DNA from: Cycas panzhihuaensis
Lineage: Eukaryota; Cycadophyta
Length of the DNA stretch: 64,000 bases
Direction of reading: 5' to 3'
Assembly: GCA_023213395.1 (NCBI GenBank)
Contig: CM041465.1
Location: 218,867,741-218,931,740 of the forward strand
Shown: positions 37,085 through 49,111 of the stretch, piece by piece
How the letters are laid out: the number at the start of each line of letters is the position of its first letter
Numbering within the stretch: the first letter of the stretch is position 1
Notes under the pieces: model-generated
The model's database searches: none
Told to the model about the DNA's origin: nothing
What the model saw: the letters and a program-made list of their open reading frames with translations, nothing else
Program-made: the position numbers and the translations under genes

Positions 37085-38817
37085 TATAGAGGTGCTCATG
37101 GAGTGTCCTCCTATGGCTATTCCACTCTTCGATCTAGGGTCTAGGTCCCTCCAAGGCTCCTCCTAGGTCATCGTGAGGTCCCAGCCTCACTCCCCTCATC
37201 TTGCATATGGCTCTCATCTCTCGGTCACCTGTGAGAAGGAGTTGTCATATGTGTCTAGGATGATTAAGCTAACATCTAATCTACTAGCCTATTGTATCAT
37301 GCTTAGAGTTGATCTCTCTCCTTGCATCTTGGCTAGTTGCCCCTAGGCATCTTAGAACTATGACTCTAGGATTATGATCCTCACCTCATCACCTAGAACT
37401 ACCTCCATAGGTATAGCTACTACCTAGGCTATCCCTCCTCTTGCCTGAGCCTCTAGCTCTCTCACTCAAGCCTATAGCCAGTCTAGCTCAGCCTATGCAT
37501 CGTAGGCCTCTGCAACCCATGTGTCTTAAACCCTGATGATAGGGGTGAATACAATAGCATGAGAACGTGTGAACTTAAGCTCTCCACTATCCATTATAAG
37601 AGGATAGCCCTCCACATAAACTCAAGGAAATAGATTGGCTACCACTCTCCTGATCATCTCTCCAATGATGCCCTCTCCTATTGGCCATGTAAAATCAGGT
37701 GTTAGTGTGGATGATAATATAAAGAAAACTATATCAAAAATGACTTAACAAATAAATATAAATTAAAGGCATAGCCAAGAAAAGAAAAGGGATCACCTCT
37801 TAGAGCATGAGGTACCCCTGGTGCAACCTCCTCTTCAACTCCCAAGACCTATGCTCCTACAGTAGCTATGACCTCCTCTTTGATAATAGCCATAGCCTTA
37901 TCTCTCTCAAGAGTGGCAACTGCCTCCTCCTCACTAGCATCATCATCTAAGTCTACTACCAAGTCTGCTACAACTCCCTTACCATCCTCATCACTATCCC
38001 AGTGAGTGGTATGGTAGTGTTATCACAAGTAATTATCAAGAATCAGTAGATCTAAGGGCATGGTAGCCATCGATCTCCTAACCTGCTCTGGCTCTCTAAG
38101 GCTCCTGAAGCAAGATAGCCATCAATGCATGGGTGGCCCATTAGTTAATACTGGTTGGGGGCTTGCCACTAGACCTACTCCTCTGAAATGATAAAAAAAC
38201 CAACATTGGAGTAGCAAGCAATATGAGAATTTGCCACACCCTCTGGCCTATATCTAATCTAGTTGGGCAATAATATTGGCCACTATCAAGGTAGCTTGGT
38301 CAAACCTCTACCCCTCCTCGCATTACCTGATGACCTCCATCCACCCTCTAAGGATATCTCTGTAATTTTATTTTTAGGAAATCTAGAACAGAATAGTGAA
38401 TATAATCATTTTGCTTGGTTGAGGAATATTTGATGTCATAATCATCTTGATGGATGCTCCCCTCCTATCCCAATGGCCCCTACTATAGAAGAAGTGAGCT
38501 CCCTCCTAAGGTGTAGTGTCAGTTTTGGTTAATACCCCCAACACAGCTGACACCCCACTCACTGGGACCCTTAGGATCCTTTGTTCATTCGATAGAGTGA
38601 TCGTTAGATCTCTAACTCTTAGGAGATGGAAAATATGTTGTCTCCTATCCCAGTATGTCATGATGTATACCAGTAGCACTTGATCAGATACATACTAGCT
38701 AGTGAAGATGATCCTTAATAGACTACATCATCTTAAGACTTGTTGGTCCTCTCTATTCATCAACTCCATGAGTGCCAACATCAGTGCCTCGATGTTTTTA
38801 CAATTGTCTACCACCAT
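37085..38817 (-). pseudogene. Antisense plant-mobile-domain-like ORF of element C, broken
   Basis: Minus-strand reading from an ATG at 38817. It begins MVVDNCKNIEALMLALMELM, then NREDQQVL and two stops, then VYIMTYWDRRQHIFHLLRVR and a VSGVSAVLGVL segment. This is the layout of plant mobile domain / DUF7745-like proteins (tryptophan-aspartate block, then a PT-E-like helix). An acidic stretch, SDEDGKGVVADLVVDLDDD, lies near 37985-37930. Around 37450-37085 a Gln/Arg-rich, coiled-coil-like tail reads QLAKMQGERSTLSMIQ then RLDVSLIILDTYDNSFSQV. A possible intron lies near 37800-37690 (AGGTGATCC to CCAATAGGA). Tat elements are known to carry such antisense extra ORFs between pol and the 3' LTR. Its role is unknown. 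A separate minus-strand element is the alternative. Confidence 0.6.
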
Positions 38818-40300
38818 AATTACCTATAAACCAACCAAAAAGTCATAAGTTAATAATCTTCCAACTAATGGGAGAAATATCTCTCAATCAAATAAAAAAT
38901 AAATGAAATTTAGGAAAATTTCTAGAAACTTAAAAATTCTAGATCTATATCGTAGGAAAGTTCACAGTAGCATAAATCAACCTATGGTATTCTGTCCTAT
39001 ATTGTAGATTTCTCTATGGTACCATATCTATATTTGTGGTACCATAGGAAATCCTGCAATACCACAAAATCCTAGCCAAAAATATAAAAATAAAAATTAC
39101 AGAAATCCTTTTATGGACCAAGACTAGGTCCATCAGGATTAAGATTCTCTATAACCCAGGTCCATCCTTTCATAGGCCTTAAACGAGTCTTGTTAGGCCC
39201 CCTACCTACCTAAATGGGCATAGCCTAGCTACTGAAAAGTATAAAACATAAAAATACATAAATAAAGAGCATAATGACAGATTCACTCATTGAGTCTGGC
39301 CTCGTTATAGCCATGACTCGCTCATGATCCTAATGACTCCTCTTGCGTGATGATCTAATGACTAGATCTTCCTCAACAAATCCATCTACAGAAGGTAAAA
39401 TGGAGGTAGCAGAAGATTTTCTACAAAATCTAACGAGTAATGATAAAAATGAATTCCATGCCTTTACTATACCCATTTATATTCAGTAGGCTTCTTGGGC
39501 CTCTATGTCCATTTCCTATTTTGATTGAGCTATTAAGACCATGTCTTTAAGTCCATTCCTATTTCCTACGAGGCCTAGGCCCTCTTTAGCTCCCACTTAC
39601 TATTTTTTCTTACCTTTATGAGTAATAATGATGTTCTTTTAATCTTTCCTTAGGGGTTCCTTTCCCCTGTAACTCGTCTACTCAAAACCCCATTAGTCTT
39701 TATACTCTTTGGACTCATATTGATGCACTAATCTTATTTTTCATAGTTATTTTAGCCAATTTACCACTTGGTAGAATCTTGTCCCTTATTTGCATTTCCT
39801 TAGAGGCTTCTATCAAACCTTAGGCCTGATTAATAAGTCATTTACACTATTATCCCTTCCCTTCCATAGGGTAGACCCTCTACGAGCATGATTGCCTAGC
39901 CATAAGTCTCTCCTATCCTCTCGCTGAGTGGTTATTTATATTAATTGCGACTCTCAGGACTCATCATCCTTTGCCTAGTCTCTTCTTGCTTGGCACCCCT
40001 TCCCCACAAAAGAGAGACTTTTATCTATCTCATGATTATACCTACCATTCTTCCCCATGGCTCTATTTATTTACACCAATGGTGGTAGCTGTGGTAACCC
40101 AGTTCCCTTTTCTACAACTTAGATCATCTGTGATCCTTATGAATATGTCTTCATATGCTCTAAAATTTATCTACTATTAGTATAATGTCCATTATAATAA
40201 GTTAGTGTACAAATGGACCTCGAGAACTAGTGGGCCACCACCAACTGTCCTTAGGCCACCATCAATTGCTTAAGCTAACTTTGAACCACAAAAGCTGACA
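38818..40300. other. Unassigned; probable 3' remains of element C
   Basis: No domain seen. It could hold C's 3' LTR, but I found no stretch matching the proposed 5' LTR at 26220-27629. CpG-poor, with A/T-rich tracts and a pyrimidine-rich stretch around 39500-39900. Confidence 0.35.
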
Positions 40301-40704
40301 AGGTACGCTTGTTTATTATTTTGATTTATTATTTATTATTTTTTAAATTGACATTAAGTTGAGGCGGGCTCTTGAATCCCTATTATTATAAATAATATAG
40401 GTGTACCACCTAGGTGTTTTCTAATACCATCTCAAATTATTGGACATTTGATTTACTATTTAGACTATAGCTTAATATCTTTGATCTGCTTTATCCTCTG
40501 TAAATCTACATTGGAATGTCGAGTGTATATTTAGAATAGCTCGTTTAATGCTATACCAATTTGTTAATGTAAGACTAATAAATATTCAAACTTTGTTATA
40601 ATACTTCTATAAGGTTCCATCAGCTCTGCTCCTTTAGTTATGTGAATAGAGTACGTTGATTCATGTGATCTAGGAAGATGCCAGTTCGCAGAGCTTCATT
40701 CCTA
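40301..40704 (+). repeat. Copia H 5' LTR, right end (left edge unknown)
   Basis: Sequence directly before a decayed initiator-tRNA-Met primer site. No partner copy is in the window, so the left coordinate is nominal. Not similar to the LTR of copia D. Confidence 0.35.
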
Positions 40705-40705
40705 G

Positions 40706-40718
40706 TGGTATTCAAGTC
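40706..40718 (+). promoter_or_regulatory. Copia H primer-binding site, decayed
   Basis: TGGTATTCAAGTC, one inserted T away from TGGTATCAAGTC and close to copia D's TGGTATCAAAGC. Two points support it: the leader that follows (40719-41493, then 59183-59610) matches D's leader in content and order. Confidence 0.5.
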
Positions 40719-41493
40719 TTATCACCTATGCATGATTATCAGGTTATTTTACATGTTCTTTTCATATATAAATATATATATTTTTTGAAATATTAACTAC
40801 ATTTCTATGTTTGATGAAGGGGCCCATCGTGGCATTGAGATCTGATCTCTTTAGATTATTTTTTATCGTGTTTTTTGTGATTTCTTCCTCCTCAGGTTGT
40901 CCTTGTTAACAAGCATGTAGTTTTTTACCCTTTTATTTATTTTTTCTAATGTTTTTATAAAATTAAATTAAATTTGATAAATTTTCAAATCTAGGCATGT
41001 GGTTTAGACCCTAGCCGCCTTCACCATTATTGGGTGGTCATATTGAACTTTCATGTGACCATGTTTTCTTCCAAAAAGGGCAGATTCTAAATAATTATTA
41101 ATGATTTTTTATATTTTTGGTTTTTAAAAGGATTAGTTACATTTTATAAAATTTTAAGTCTGCTAGCCCCCTTTGGACCCTAGAAGGTGGTCATATTGGG
41201 CCTTATATGACCAAGGGCCTCTTGCTTAAGGGGCTTAATCCCCCTCTACTCAGTTCTATTACCTCAAAGAGATATTTTCATTATTTTCGTTATAACTTTT
41301 GATCTAGGATTCCATTTTTCGAATGACTAGATCCATTGGAAAGGTATTTTGATTGTTTATGTACTAAAGTGGTTTGTACTAAGATTTAAATTTTATTGGG
41401 TTTTGAGGTTGGTGAAGTTAGGCCTTTTAGTTGACCCTAGTTTGGCTTATTTTCAACATTTTAAAGTTACTTTTTCATTCTACCTTGGCATAC
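40719..41493 (+). other. Copia H leader, first part
   Basis: No coding signal. 41160-41200 (TAGCCCCCTTTGGAC, then AGGTGGTCATATTGGG) resembles D's leader on D's own strand at about 57410-57360 (GCCCCCTAGTAGC, then AGGTGGTCACGTGGG). The leader stops abruptly at 41493 where element B's LTR begins, and resumes beyond B at about 59183. Confidence 0.55.
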
Positions 41494-43270
41494 TGGTGGT
41501 TCAAGGTCTGTCCCTAATAAGATGATAGTGTTCTAGGGGGGTCTCGGGTTGGATCCTCAACAAGGCTACTAAAAATATGGTCTAGGTCTTAGGGAAGATC
41601 TAATACAAAGCTCAAAAGAGACCTAAAGAACCATCTTTACCCAACTCCTATGAAGGAGTCTTCACCTAGTAGTGTCATTTACCTTAGTGAGAGTGGGTAC
41701 AACAAAATGTGTGGATGTGAAATGGGGTGATAGAATCCACCAACCTACATAACTTGATGAAGGAGTTCTAAGTTCAGATCCGTACTTACAATATCCTCAA
41801 GATCCTTCCTAGGGACTCCTCTTTTATAATCAATTCAACTTTTCAAGTTTTACTAAGATGTAGGAGAGGGTAAGCTAATGGAAACAATAGTTTATCTTGT
41901 TTGGGTTTCTAGGTTTTGATATTGCTACAAGGGTGTAAAGCCAAAAGAGCAAAATAATATAATTAAAGAAACCATGAGACTAAACTAATGTCAATCTTTT
42001 TATTTTTCTTTTTTCATTTTTTATAATAAAATCTTAAACAAACACACTAGAAACTATGCATGCAAGTGTTTTTTTAATGTTTTTTTAAAATAAACACACT
42101 AGAAATTATGCATGCAAGTCCTTTTTCATGCATGCAAGTGCTTTTTTGTTGTTTTTTATAAACAAACACATCGAAAACTATGTATGCAAGTCTTTTTTTG
42201 TTGCATGCAAGATAAAGGATGCACATGCAACTATGAAGTGGCTTTCCTACATGCAACATGCATGATTCATTTTAAGAGAAATGATGCCATGCAAATAAAA
42301 TTTGAAAATATTCACACAATCCAAAGAGGCCAAACAAGAGCCAAGAAGGAAGCAACAATAATCTAAAGAGGCCAAACAAGAGCCAAACAAGAGTAGCAAT
42401 CCAACTAAAATATAGGTTGTTGTGAGAGAGTGGGAAGGAGTAGCTAAATGTATGGTGGACAGATGACCATGCTCCACCCTAGTCTATCCTTAAGGAACCC
42501 CATAAAGGGTAGACCTTCTAGCATATATTTTAATTCCAAAAGTCCAAAAAAAAATCCAACAATAATTAGCTAATGAAAAGAAATAATTCCAAGCTAAAAT
42601 TACCTTCAAGACAACATGAAATAAGCTTGAAAGCCAATAGGAAAGATCTTACTAAATCCAAAGAAGTTTGAAGCAAAAATTGATGAAGATCCAAAGAGAT
42701 GAAAACTTAGACCATTAATAATTGAGTAGTACTAGTATAGCAACAAAACTTCTTTGATATTTCACCCAATAACTTCAGAAAATTAAGTCTCCAAAAAGCA
42801 TAGTAGCAGTATTCAAGAATTCTCTAGGAAGTTCACAAAATCTCTCAATCAAAGAGCAAGAATCACTTCTACCTCTCTAATTCTCAACTCTCTTTACTTC
42901 TCTATCTCTCTCCCTCCATTCATTCATTCCTATAAAAAACTATAATCAACAATCCCTTTATAACACTTTTGGGCATTGAGAGAATCAAATCCCACCAAAT
43001 CTGTGCAATGGCATGTAAAATTTTGGCATGCTAGCCAAGTTTTGCATGCATGTAGTAAAAAACATGGTGATTAGTTAGGAGGAAAAAATAACTCATTAAA
43101 AAGGTCAAAAAATGATTTTTATTAATAAATTAAAGCATAAATGACTTTATTAATGAGGAGAGGGGCCCAAAACATGATGAAAATGATAAACACAAGCCCA
43201 AAAATGATAAAAACTTGGGTGAAATCAAGGATAAAAAAATTCAAAAATAATAAATTTTGAAAGAAGCATG
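41494..43270 (-). repeat. B 3' LTR (outer edge not placed)
   Basis: 41494-42230 matches 51084-51226 plus 58596-59148 at about 90% by eye. Within it a CATGCAAGT-containing unit of about 60 bp recurs around 42010-42210. Beyond 42230 there is no partner copy, but AT-rich promoter-like sequence continues (a TATAAAG on the minus strand at about 42958-42964). A polypurine candidate at 44463-44475 (GGGAATGGGGGG on the minus strand) would make the LTR about 3 kb and include the arrays at 43690-44440; I could not confirm it. Confidence 0.6.
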
Positions 43271-43689
43271 GGGTTAAGTCATAAAGAAAAGTTTGTTGTC
43301 ATAGTTTACATGATTAGTGGAATGATAGGAATACAAGCCATAACATTATTCATTGCATTTCGTCAATCAATAATCATACATCATTTCAATAAAATGAGGC
43401 CCAATCCATCAAGTAGAATCAACATACATCAATCACTACTAATGAAACCATATAACATATATCAATTTACCAACATAATCCAAATACAACTAAGGAGTCC
43501 AAGTTTTGGTGAAACATTTGTCCCCTTGGCACCTAAGGCTCCTATTCTAGAAAGAGACATAGGATGGTAAGAGATGGCAATGACGTGAGCATTTATTGCT
43601 CTAAAGAAAGTGATAGGGACTAATGAAATGTATGGATGATGGGGTACTATTTTTTATGGTGGAATGAAATCTACACTACAACTTGATTA

Positions 43690-44020
43690 TGAAAACTTCT
43701 ATTGGTAGAGTTACTCAAAAGGATTGAGTAGTCTTAACCAAAAGAGACGTCATTCACATTCCTTGCCCAAAATGACGGGGCATCTATCAAATTATCCAAA
43801 GGGACTGGGTATCAACCACGTTACCCAAAAAGGGCTAGGTATTCAACTCATAAACGTCACTATGATTATCTTCTCACCTAAAAGAGCTAGGTGCCTATTA
43901 TTATAAAAAACTTACCTAATGCCTACAAACTAGATGAGACTTTCACCTTCAAACAAATGCTATCTACTACCCATAAACTGCATGGGACTTCATCACCAAA
44001 TATCCACAAACTAGATGGGC
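43690..44020 (-). repeat. Two short tandem arrays in element B
   Basis: At about 43700-43900 are four to five units of 30-35 bp around ACCCAAAAGGGCTAGGTAT (plus strand). At about 43912-44020 are three units of about 34 bp around CACAAACTAGATGGGACTTC. Both lie between RNase H and the LTR, or within its U3. No coding signal. Confidence 0.65.
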
Positions 44021-44039
44021 TTCTAATATATATCTAGTC

Positions 44040-44440
44040 ATAGTATTAGAGGGAAGTCTTTTTGTCGGAGCAAAAAGGATAGACTGTCATAGTTTAAGCT
44101 CATTAACAGGTGACTTTCAGAGCAAAATCTTTTTGTCGCGGTAACAAGGATGGACTGTCATAGTTTAAGCTCATTAACAGTTGACTTTTTGAAGCAAACC
44201 CATCATAGTTTAGCCTCGTTAATGGGGTGAGGGCTTTTAGAGGGTGATTGTGATCTTTTAACCTCATTAACAATCAACTTTGGAGGGATCCCTGTCATAG
44301 TTTAGGCTCATTAACAGGTATGGAGGTCTTAGAGCAAGGTCTTGTCATAGTTTATACTCATCAACAAGGAAATGGAAGCTCAAGTTTCTTGTTCTATCCT
44401 AGTTTAGACTCATCAATAGGTACCTAAAAGCTCAGAGTGA
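44040..44440 (-). repeat. CATAGTTTAAGCTCATTAACAG tandem array, element B
   Basis: About seven units. The first two are about 75 bp and nearly identical over CTTTTTGTCG...GGA and TGTCATAGTTTAAGCTCATT; later ones are 55-65 bp and looser. It is the same family as the arrays of element A at 5150-5560 and 7141-7290. Confidence 0.8.
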
Positions 44441-45140
44441 TTACTTGTCTATAAACCTTTTATCCCCCCATTCCCATTTACATTTGAGCATAGGATGCAT
44501 TCATTAGTGTGATTTGTCCAATGAATCATGCAATGATTTTTATTATTATTTTATTTTTTTTGTTCTTTTATGGTTATATACTTTTTTTGTTTCTTTTGTA
44601 ATACTATATTCATGGTAGCTTATACTTGTTTTAGAGTAGCATGGTTTAAGAAAGACAAGGTTAGGGGAGGAATAAAAACTAGGAGATAAATAAAAGATTA
44701 AAATGGGCTAAGTGAAAGGTTTACTCATTTTATTTTCATAAACTTAAAATCATCTAGTATACAAATGGTAATAAATTTATGAAACCAGAAGATGGAGTAA
44801 TATAAATTTCTAAAAAGGAAATCCATATAACTCACATCATACTCTTGATAGATTATATAAATATAGGATAATCCCATACTCATATAATATACCATAAAGG
44901 GAGTAAGTCATTTAGCAAACGAAGCTAATCTCGTTCAATAAACAACTAACTACTCCAGTATATTAGATTCTTTGTTGGCTCCTTCTGGGGGCAAGAAGCT
45001 TTTAAGAACTTGCCCCCTGCCAAGATCTTCCATGGCCCAAGATTCCCACGTGGGTCTAACCCTTTCACATATCTCGCTTTAGTCTCATACCTATTACCAT
45101 AATCTCACAACTAGCCTAACCTATAGTCTTACCAAACCAA

Positions 45141-45180
45141 TAGTTTATACTCATTCTAGAGTGGGGTGCCCCCAGTTAGA
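45141..45180 (-). repeat. Single array unit with GGGGGCACC motif, element B
   Basis: AGTTTATACTCATTCTAGAG followed by TGGGGTGCCCCC. It nearly duplicates 7146-7175 of element A. In B it lies after RNase H on the element's strand, in A before it. Confidence 0.6.
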
Positions 45181-45299
45181 AGAAGCAAAACCAATCAATA
45201 TGATCATCAAAGATTGAGGACATGAGAGCATCAACTTCAAGATTAAAAGAAAGTGGTATGTACTAGATGGTTACTAAGGTAAATAGGGACAACAATGAT

Positions 45300-45610
45300 G
45301 AGGCCTGATGATGCAAAGAAAGGAGTCATGGAGAGTGGACCTGGTACATCCCAACTGATGAACCACAACTTAAGAATCAACATACAAAGTAATAGGTCTA
45401 AGGTAAAAGTAAGAGACATCTGACAAGGCTCCTATAATTATAAGGTATTCAACTTTATTATTGGTTGCCTTAGATATAAAGAAACATATGGAAAGGAGAG
45501 GACTTCCTAATTAGTCATAAACCACCTAAGCAAAAGCAGACTGTCCTGGGTTTCCTCTACTACCCCTATCGGTGAAGGTACTCAATGTCATGGGAATGAG
45601 AGGATCTAAA
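45300..45610 (-). pseudogene. Element B: isolated RNase H domain, broken
   Basis: On the minus strand from about 45590: STFTDRGSRGNPGQSAFA, with the first catalytic Asp kept, then VVYD, then SKATNNKVEYLIIIGAL at about 45475-45425 with the catalytic Glu. This is the archaeal-type RNase H block (ATNNEAEY-like) that Tat elements carry in addition to the RT-linked one. Here no RT or RT-linked RNase H precedes it. It is homologous to element A 5640-5985 and flanked by arrays on both sides, as in A. Confidence 0.7.
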
Positions 45611-46589
45611 CTAAGAGACTGTATGATCAATGAAGGAAGGTGCAGGAATCAATTAGTAAGGAGATAGTGGTAGAAATAGAGATCTCTGATTATGATGAAG
45701 TAAGAAGAAGAAACTAAAGTAAGACAATTATGATCAAGGTGTCAATCAAGGTTTAATCATAACTAAGGCCATGGGGGACCCAAGCAGCTAGATCTGAAGA
45801 TCCTAAATAACTCATCCAAATGAACCCAACCTATAAATATATAGTTAGGGATGAAGCTATCACGTGACTTGCCCCAGATTATAAGAGGATAAAAATAATA
45901 AACTTACCTTTTATTTTCTTTTATCTTTTTTTTCTCCTTTCTTCTTTATTTTTTTTTTACTTTTTCTCTTTTTTTTCCTACTTTCCAACTTTTATAAGAA
46001 TAATATCATAATTATATTCTTAAGAAACTCTTCTACTTAACATATAAGGTTTTCTCCTTTTTAATAGAATCTTAAAGGGAAAGGGGCCAATCTCCTTAAG
46101 GAATGAACTGTAGGAAGCAAAAAGGAAATCAAAATCACGATGTCTCCAAGCATGAAGGGAAGGTGGCAGAATGAGTAACTATTTCAAAGGAATAATAAAG
46201 AGAACCAAAGATAATAAAAATAATTAACAAGTGGTGGTATATGACCAAAAAGGAAATCCAAAAGTTAACCAACTAGCAAGCAAAAGTGAGGTCTAAATTA
46301 ACAAGGTAACAAATTAACAAATAAAAGTAAACTCTCAATGAATGAGTGAATACTCGAAGCTGACAAGGGGTGTTTCTCTTTCTGAGATGAAAGTATAATA
46401 AAGGTGAGGGTGTAGGTCCTCTTTTGAGTGTGAGAATAAAAGGAGAACAAGATCCAAATGATGGTAAACTCACAACCAATGTAAGTGCTAGAAAGAACAC
46501 ACAATTTACACAATTATGGGCTAGATCTATCACAAAAACACCACAACACTTAACAAAAGGAAGAAATTATTAGAAACCAAGGAAGATTT
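45611..46589 (-). other. Element B spacer with polypyrimidine tract
   Basis: No domain recognised. 45765-45880 resembles 6185-6290 of element A. T/C-rich tract at 45905-45985. Overlapping open frames near 46273-46533 on the minus strand look like chance. Confidence 0.5.
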
Positions 46590-46834
46590 TGGCCATAGTT
46601 TTAGCTCATTAGGTAAAGATACAAGTTTTATAGCAACTGATCTTTTGAAAAGAAGGGATTTTCCCATAGTTTAAGCCCATTAGGCAGAGGTATTAGCTTT
46701 AGAGCCGTAGTTTATTCTCATTGCAGAGGAGAAATCAGAAAGAAGATAGGTTTTGCCTATAGTTTTAGCTTATTAAGCAAAGGTGCTAGTTTCAGAGCCA
46801 TCGTTTATCCTCATTACAAAGGTGATAAATGAGT
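46590..46834 (-). repeat. Tandem array upstream of element B RNase H
   Basis: Four units around CATAGTTTTAGCTCATTAGG and GTAGTTTATTCTCATTGCAG on the plus strand, spaced 45-75 bp. The array begins directly where the protease-RT linker ends, exactly where RT should start. Confidence 0.75.
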
Positions 46835-47900
46835 AATCTCTTAGGGAGTACAACTAGCTTTGTACTTGATGATTCTAAGGGTATCTTCTATTTCTAAATC
46901 TACATAGATGGTTTGTTCCATAAGCATTATGTTTCCTTCCTCAAAATGAGGAGGAGTAGGTTTGATTGAAGAAATAGACTCATGGGGTTGAGAATGATCA
47001 ACTATAACCTTAGAAAATCCTAACTTGTGATGTCCATGAGGAAGACTAGGAGACAAACCTACTAAATACTCCATGATCACTTTATCATTCTCAAAATAAT
47101 TGAGGTGAAAGAGATTAACGAGGCAAAGGTTCTTAGATTGAGAAACATAAGATGGAAGAAGAACAACTAAAGAGTTTGGAGTGGAAACAAACTCGATAAT
47201 TAATGCAACTTGAGAAAAGGAGATAGTCTTATCTACAAACTCCTAAATCAAAGAAAAAACTTCAATGAAATCTTGATTATACATGCTATAATTAAGGTGA
47301 GATGGAGATATCAAGACAAGCAAAGATAGAAGAGGGTCCACATAAGAACGAGAAAGTAATGAGAGAGTAGAAATGGAATTAACTTCCCATACTATAGTGG
47401 ACATTCCAAATCTAGCTTGACTTGTATCAAATACCCTAGTATCTTTATCATCTAATAATAGATCTGGGTGTTGATGCAACAACATCTTCTTCTCATGCCT
47501 ATTTAACCATGTCTTAAAGAAAGGGGAATGAGAGAAAGATGGAGAAGCAATAACACATGAGTCATATGCAACGATACTTGAAGAAGTAGTTGCTAAGTGA
47601 GTGGTCATAGAAAGAACTACTAAATTTGCCCCTAGGAGCAAGCAAGAAACCTATGAGAAACAAGTTTGAACAGGATTTGTATCAACAAGGCCACTTTAGG
47701 ATGGTCCTTGATAAGGTATGATAGAACAAGAAGATATTTCTTCTTCTAAAATAGAAGAAGAAGGAACTGAAAAGGGATTGGATTAGTCAAATCTGAAGAA
47801 ACTGGAATGGATAAGGAACCTAATGATAAAGGGACAACCTTGACTAAATCCATATCCTTCACTTCTGGGTGAGTTGAAGGAGCTTCAATAATAAAGTATT
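46835..47900 (-). pseudogene. Element B: protease-to-RT linker, ends where RT should begin
   Basis: Two mostly open parts. 47243-47641 has no named domain. 46841-47080 reads EYLVGLSPSLPHGHHKLGF, then HFEEGNIMLMEQTIYVDLEI and KYKASCTP. Element C has the same block at 33254-33490 (LPFGYHKLGF to KVGAKCSP), and there it runs straight into RT. In B the match stops two residues after CTP and the tandem array follows, which marks the edge of the RT-integrase loss. Confidence 0.7.
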
Positions 47901-48513
47901 ATCCTAAACCAAGTGATTGAAAGAAATACTTTACAGAGTTAGAAGATTCACCAAGTTATACAAAGGTCTGAGTGAGAGGGACTGACTGTTTAATAGGTTT
48001 AGGCTTCCATTTGATGATCTTGAATTCTCCCTTATGGATGAACCTAAGTTCACCAAAAAGGAATGAACAAATTGCTACCATTTAGGTGATCCATGGTCTA
48101 CCCAAAAGGATATTGTACTCTAAGTCCAAGTCGATGATAGTAAGGTTAGTAAGCACTATCTTAACTTCCAATGTGAGTAGAAGAGTAACTTGACCTAAGG
48201 GTACCTTTTGATTCTTGTCATACCCTTGGCAGATCCATTCTCATGGATCAAAGATGGAAATCTCTAAATCCTCAATAAGACGAAGAGGGTTTATATTAAT
48301 GAATGATCCTTTGTCAATGATAGCTTGCTTGATATTGATATCATCCTTGATGATCTCAATGTAGAATGGTGGAATATCATTCGGTATGTGGACAGAATGA
48401 CTAGGTAAAGTAGCAAGGTCAAAGGAAAGGATAGAAGCAGGTGAAGAAGCTACCACAAGAACTCCCAATGCATTAAATAAAAGTTGACATTGCTTGAAGC
48501 AACACTTGAGCAA
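47901..48513 (-). pseudogene. Element B: aspartic protease, broken
   Basis: The open part 48241-48513 ends in AIIDKGSFININPLRLIEDL: the Tat active-site block, with Lys where Gly or Asn is usual. After a frame change it continues as a LEYNILLGRPWIT-like segment near 48115-48080, the second hallmark of Tat proteases, and LRFIHKGEFKIIKW near 48050-48010. Confidence 0.72.
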
Positions 48514-49111
48514 ATCAATAACTGATATGCCTATATATGGTCCTTAATTTATCTACCAAAGAGAAAGATCCATCCTTTAAACTAGAAGGAATGGACCTAA
48601 ACCTGATGGGATGGGGGGTTACTACAGGTAAAGAGTCAAGATTCCTTGCCATCAAATCATTAAATTATTTAGATGGTCCTGCACTCTTTAAAGTCTCCAC
48701 CATGTTTATGGTTGTATTAGTATCAATACCTTTAAGAGGTGGATGAGGTTGATTGGTGTTTCTTTTTACTTGAATATTTGTAGGAGTGGTAGTCTTCTTT
48801 GATGAATGAGAGCTTGAAGGATGGTCTTCATCATCTTATATCTACTTCCCTTTACCTTTATCTTCTTTACTGGTTTTCTCATTGTGTTGAGGCAACAGAT
48901 CCTTATGGATCATTTGGTCTTGTGATGATTTGGAAGAATAATTTACTTAAGTGTTTGTGTTATGGACTGCATTTTGAATGGTTTAGCACTCACTTCTATC
49001 ATGTGCATTGGTCTGATGATAGGACTACCACTTCATCTTTCTATATGAAGGAGGAGGTGGGGGAGGAGCCTGCTTCTTCCTCCCCTCGGTCAAGTGAATC
49101 ACTTTGGTCTC
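48514..49111 (-). other. Element B gag-protease spacer
   Basis: Minus-strand spacer between gag and protease. No motif recognised and no zinc knuckle found. The plus-strand open frames here (48537-48746, 48799-49128) are shadows. Confidence 0.45.

Noticed and set aside
43268-43570. 100-codon plus-strand open frame
   Set aside because: Antisense to element B, in AT-rich LTR or 3' sequence, no recognisable domain, no neighbour support.
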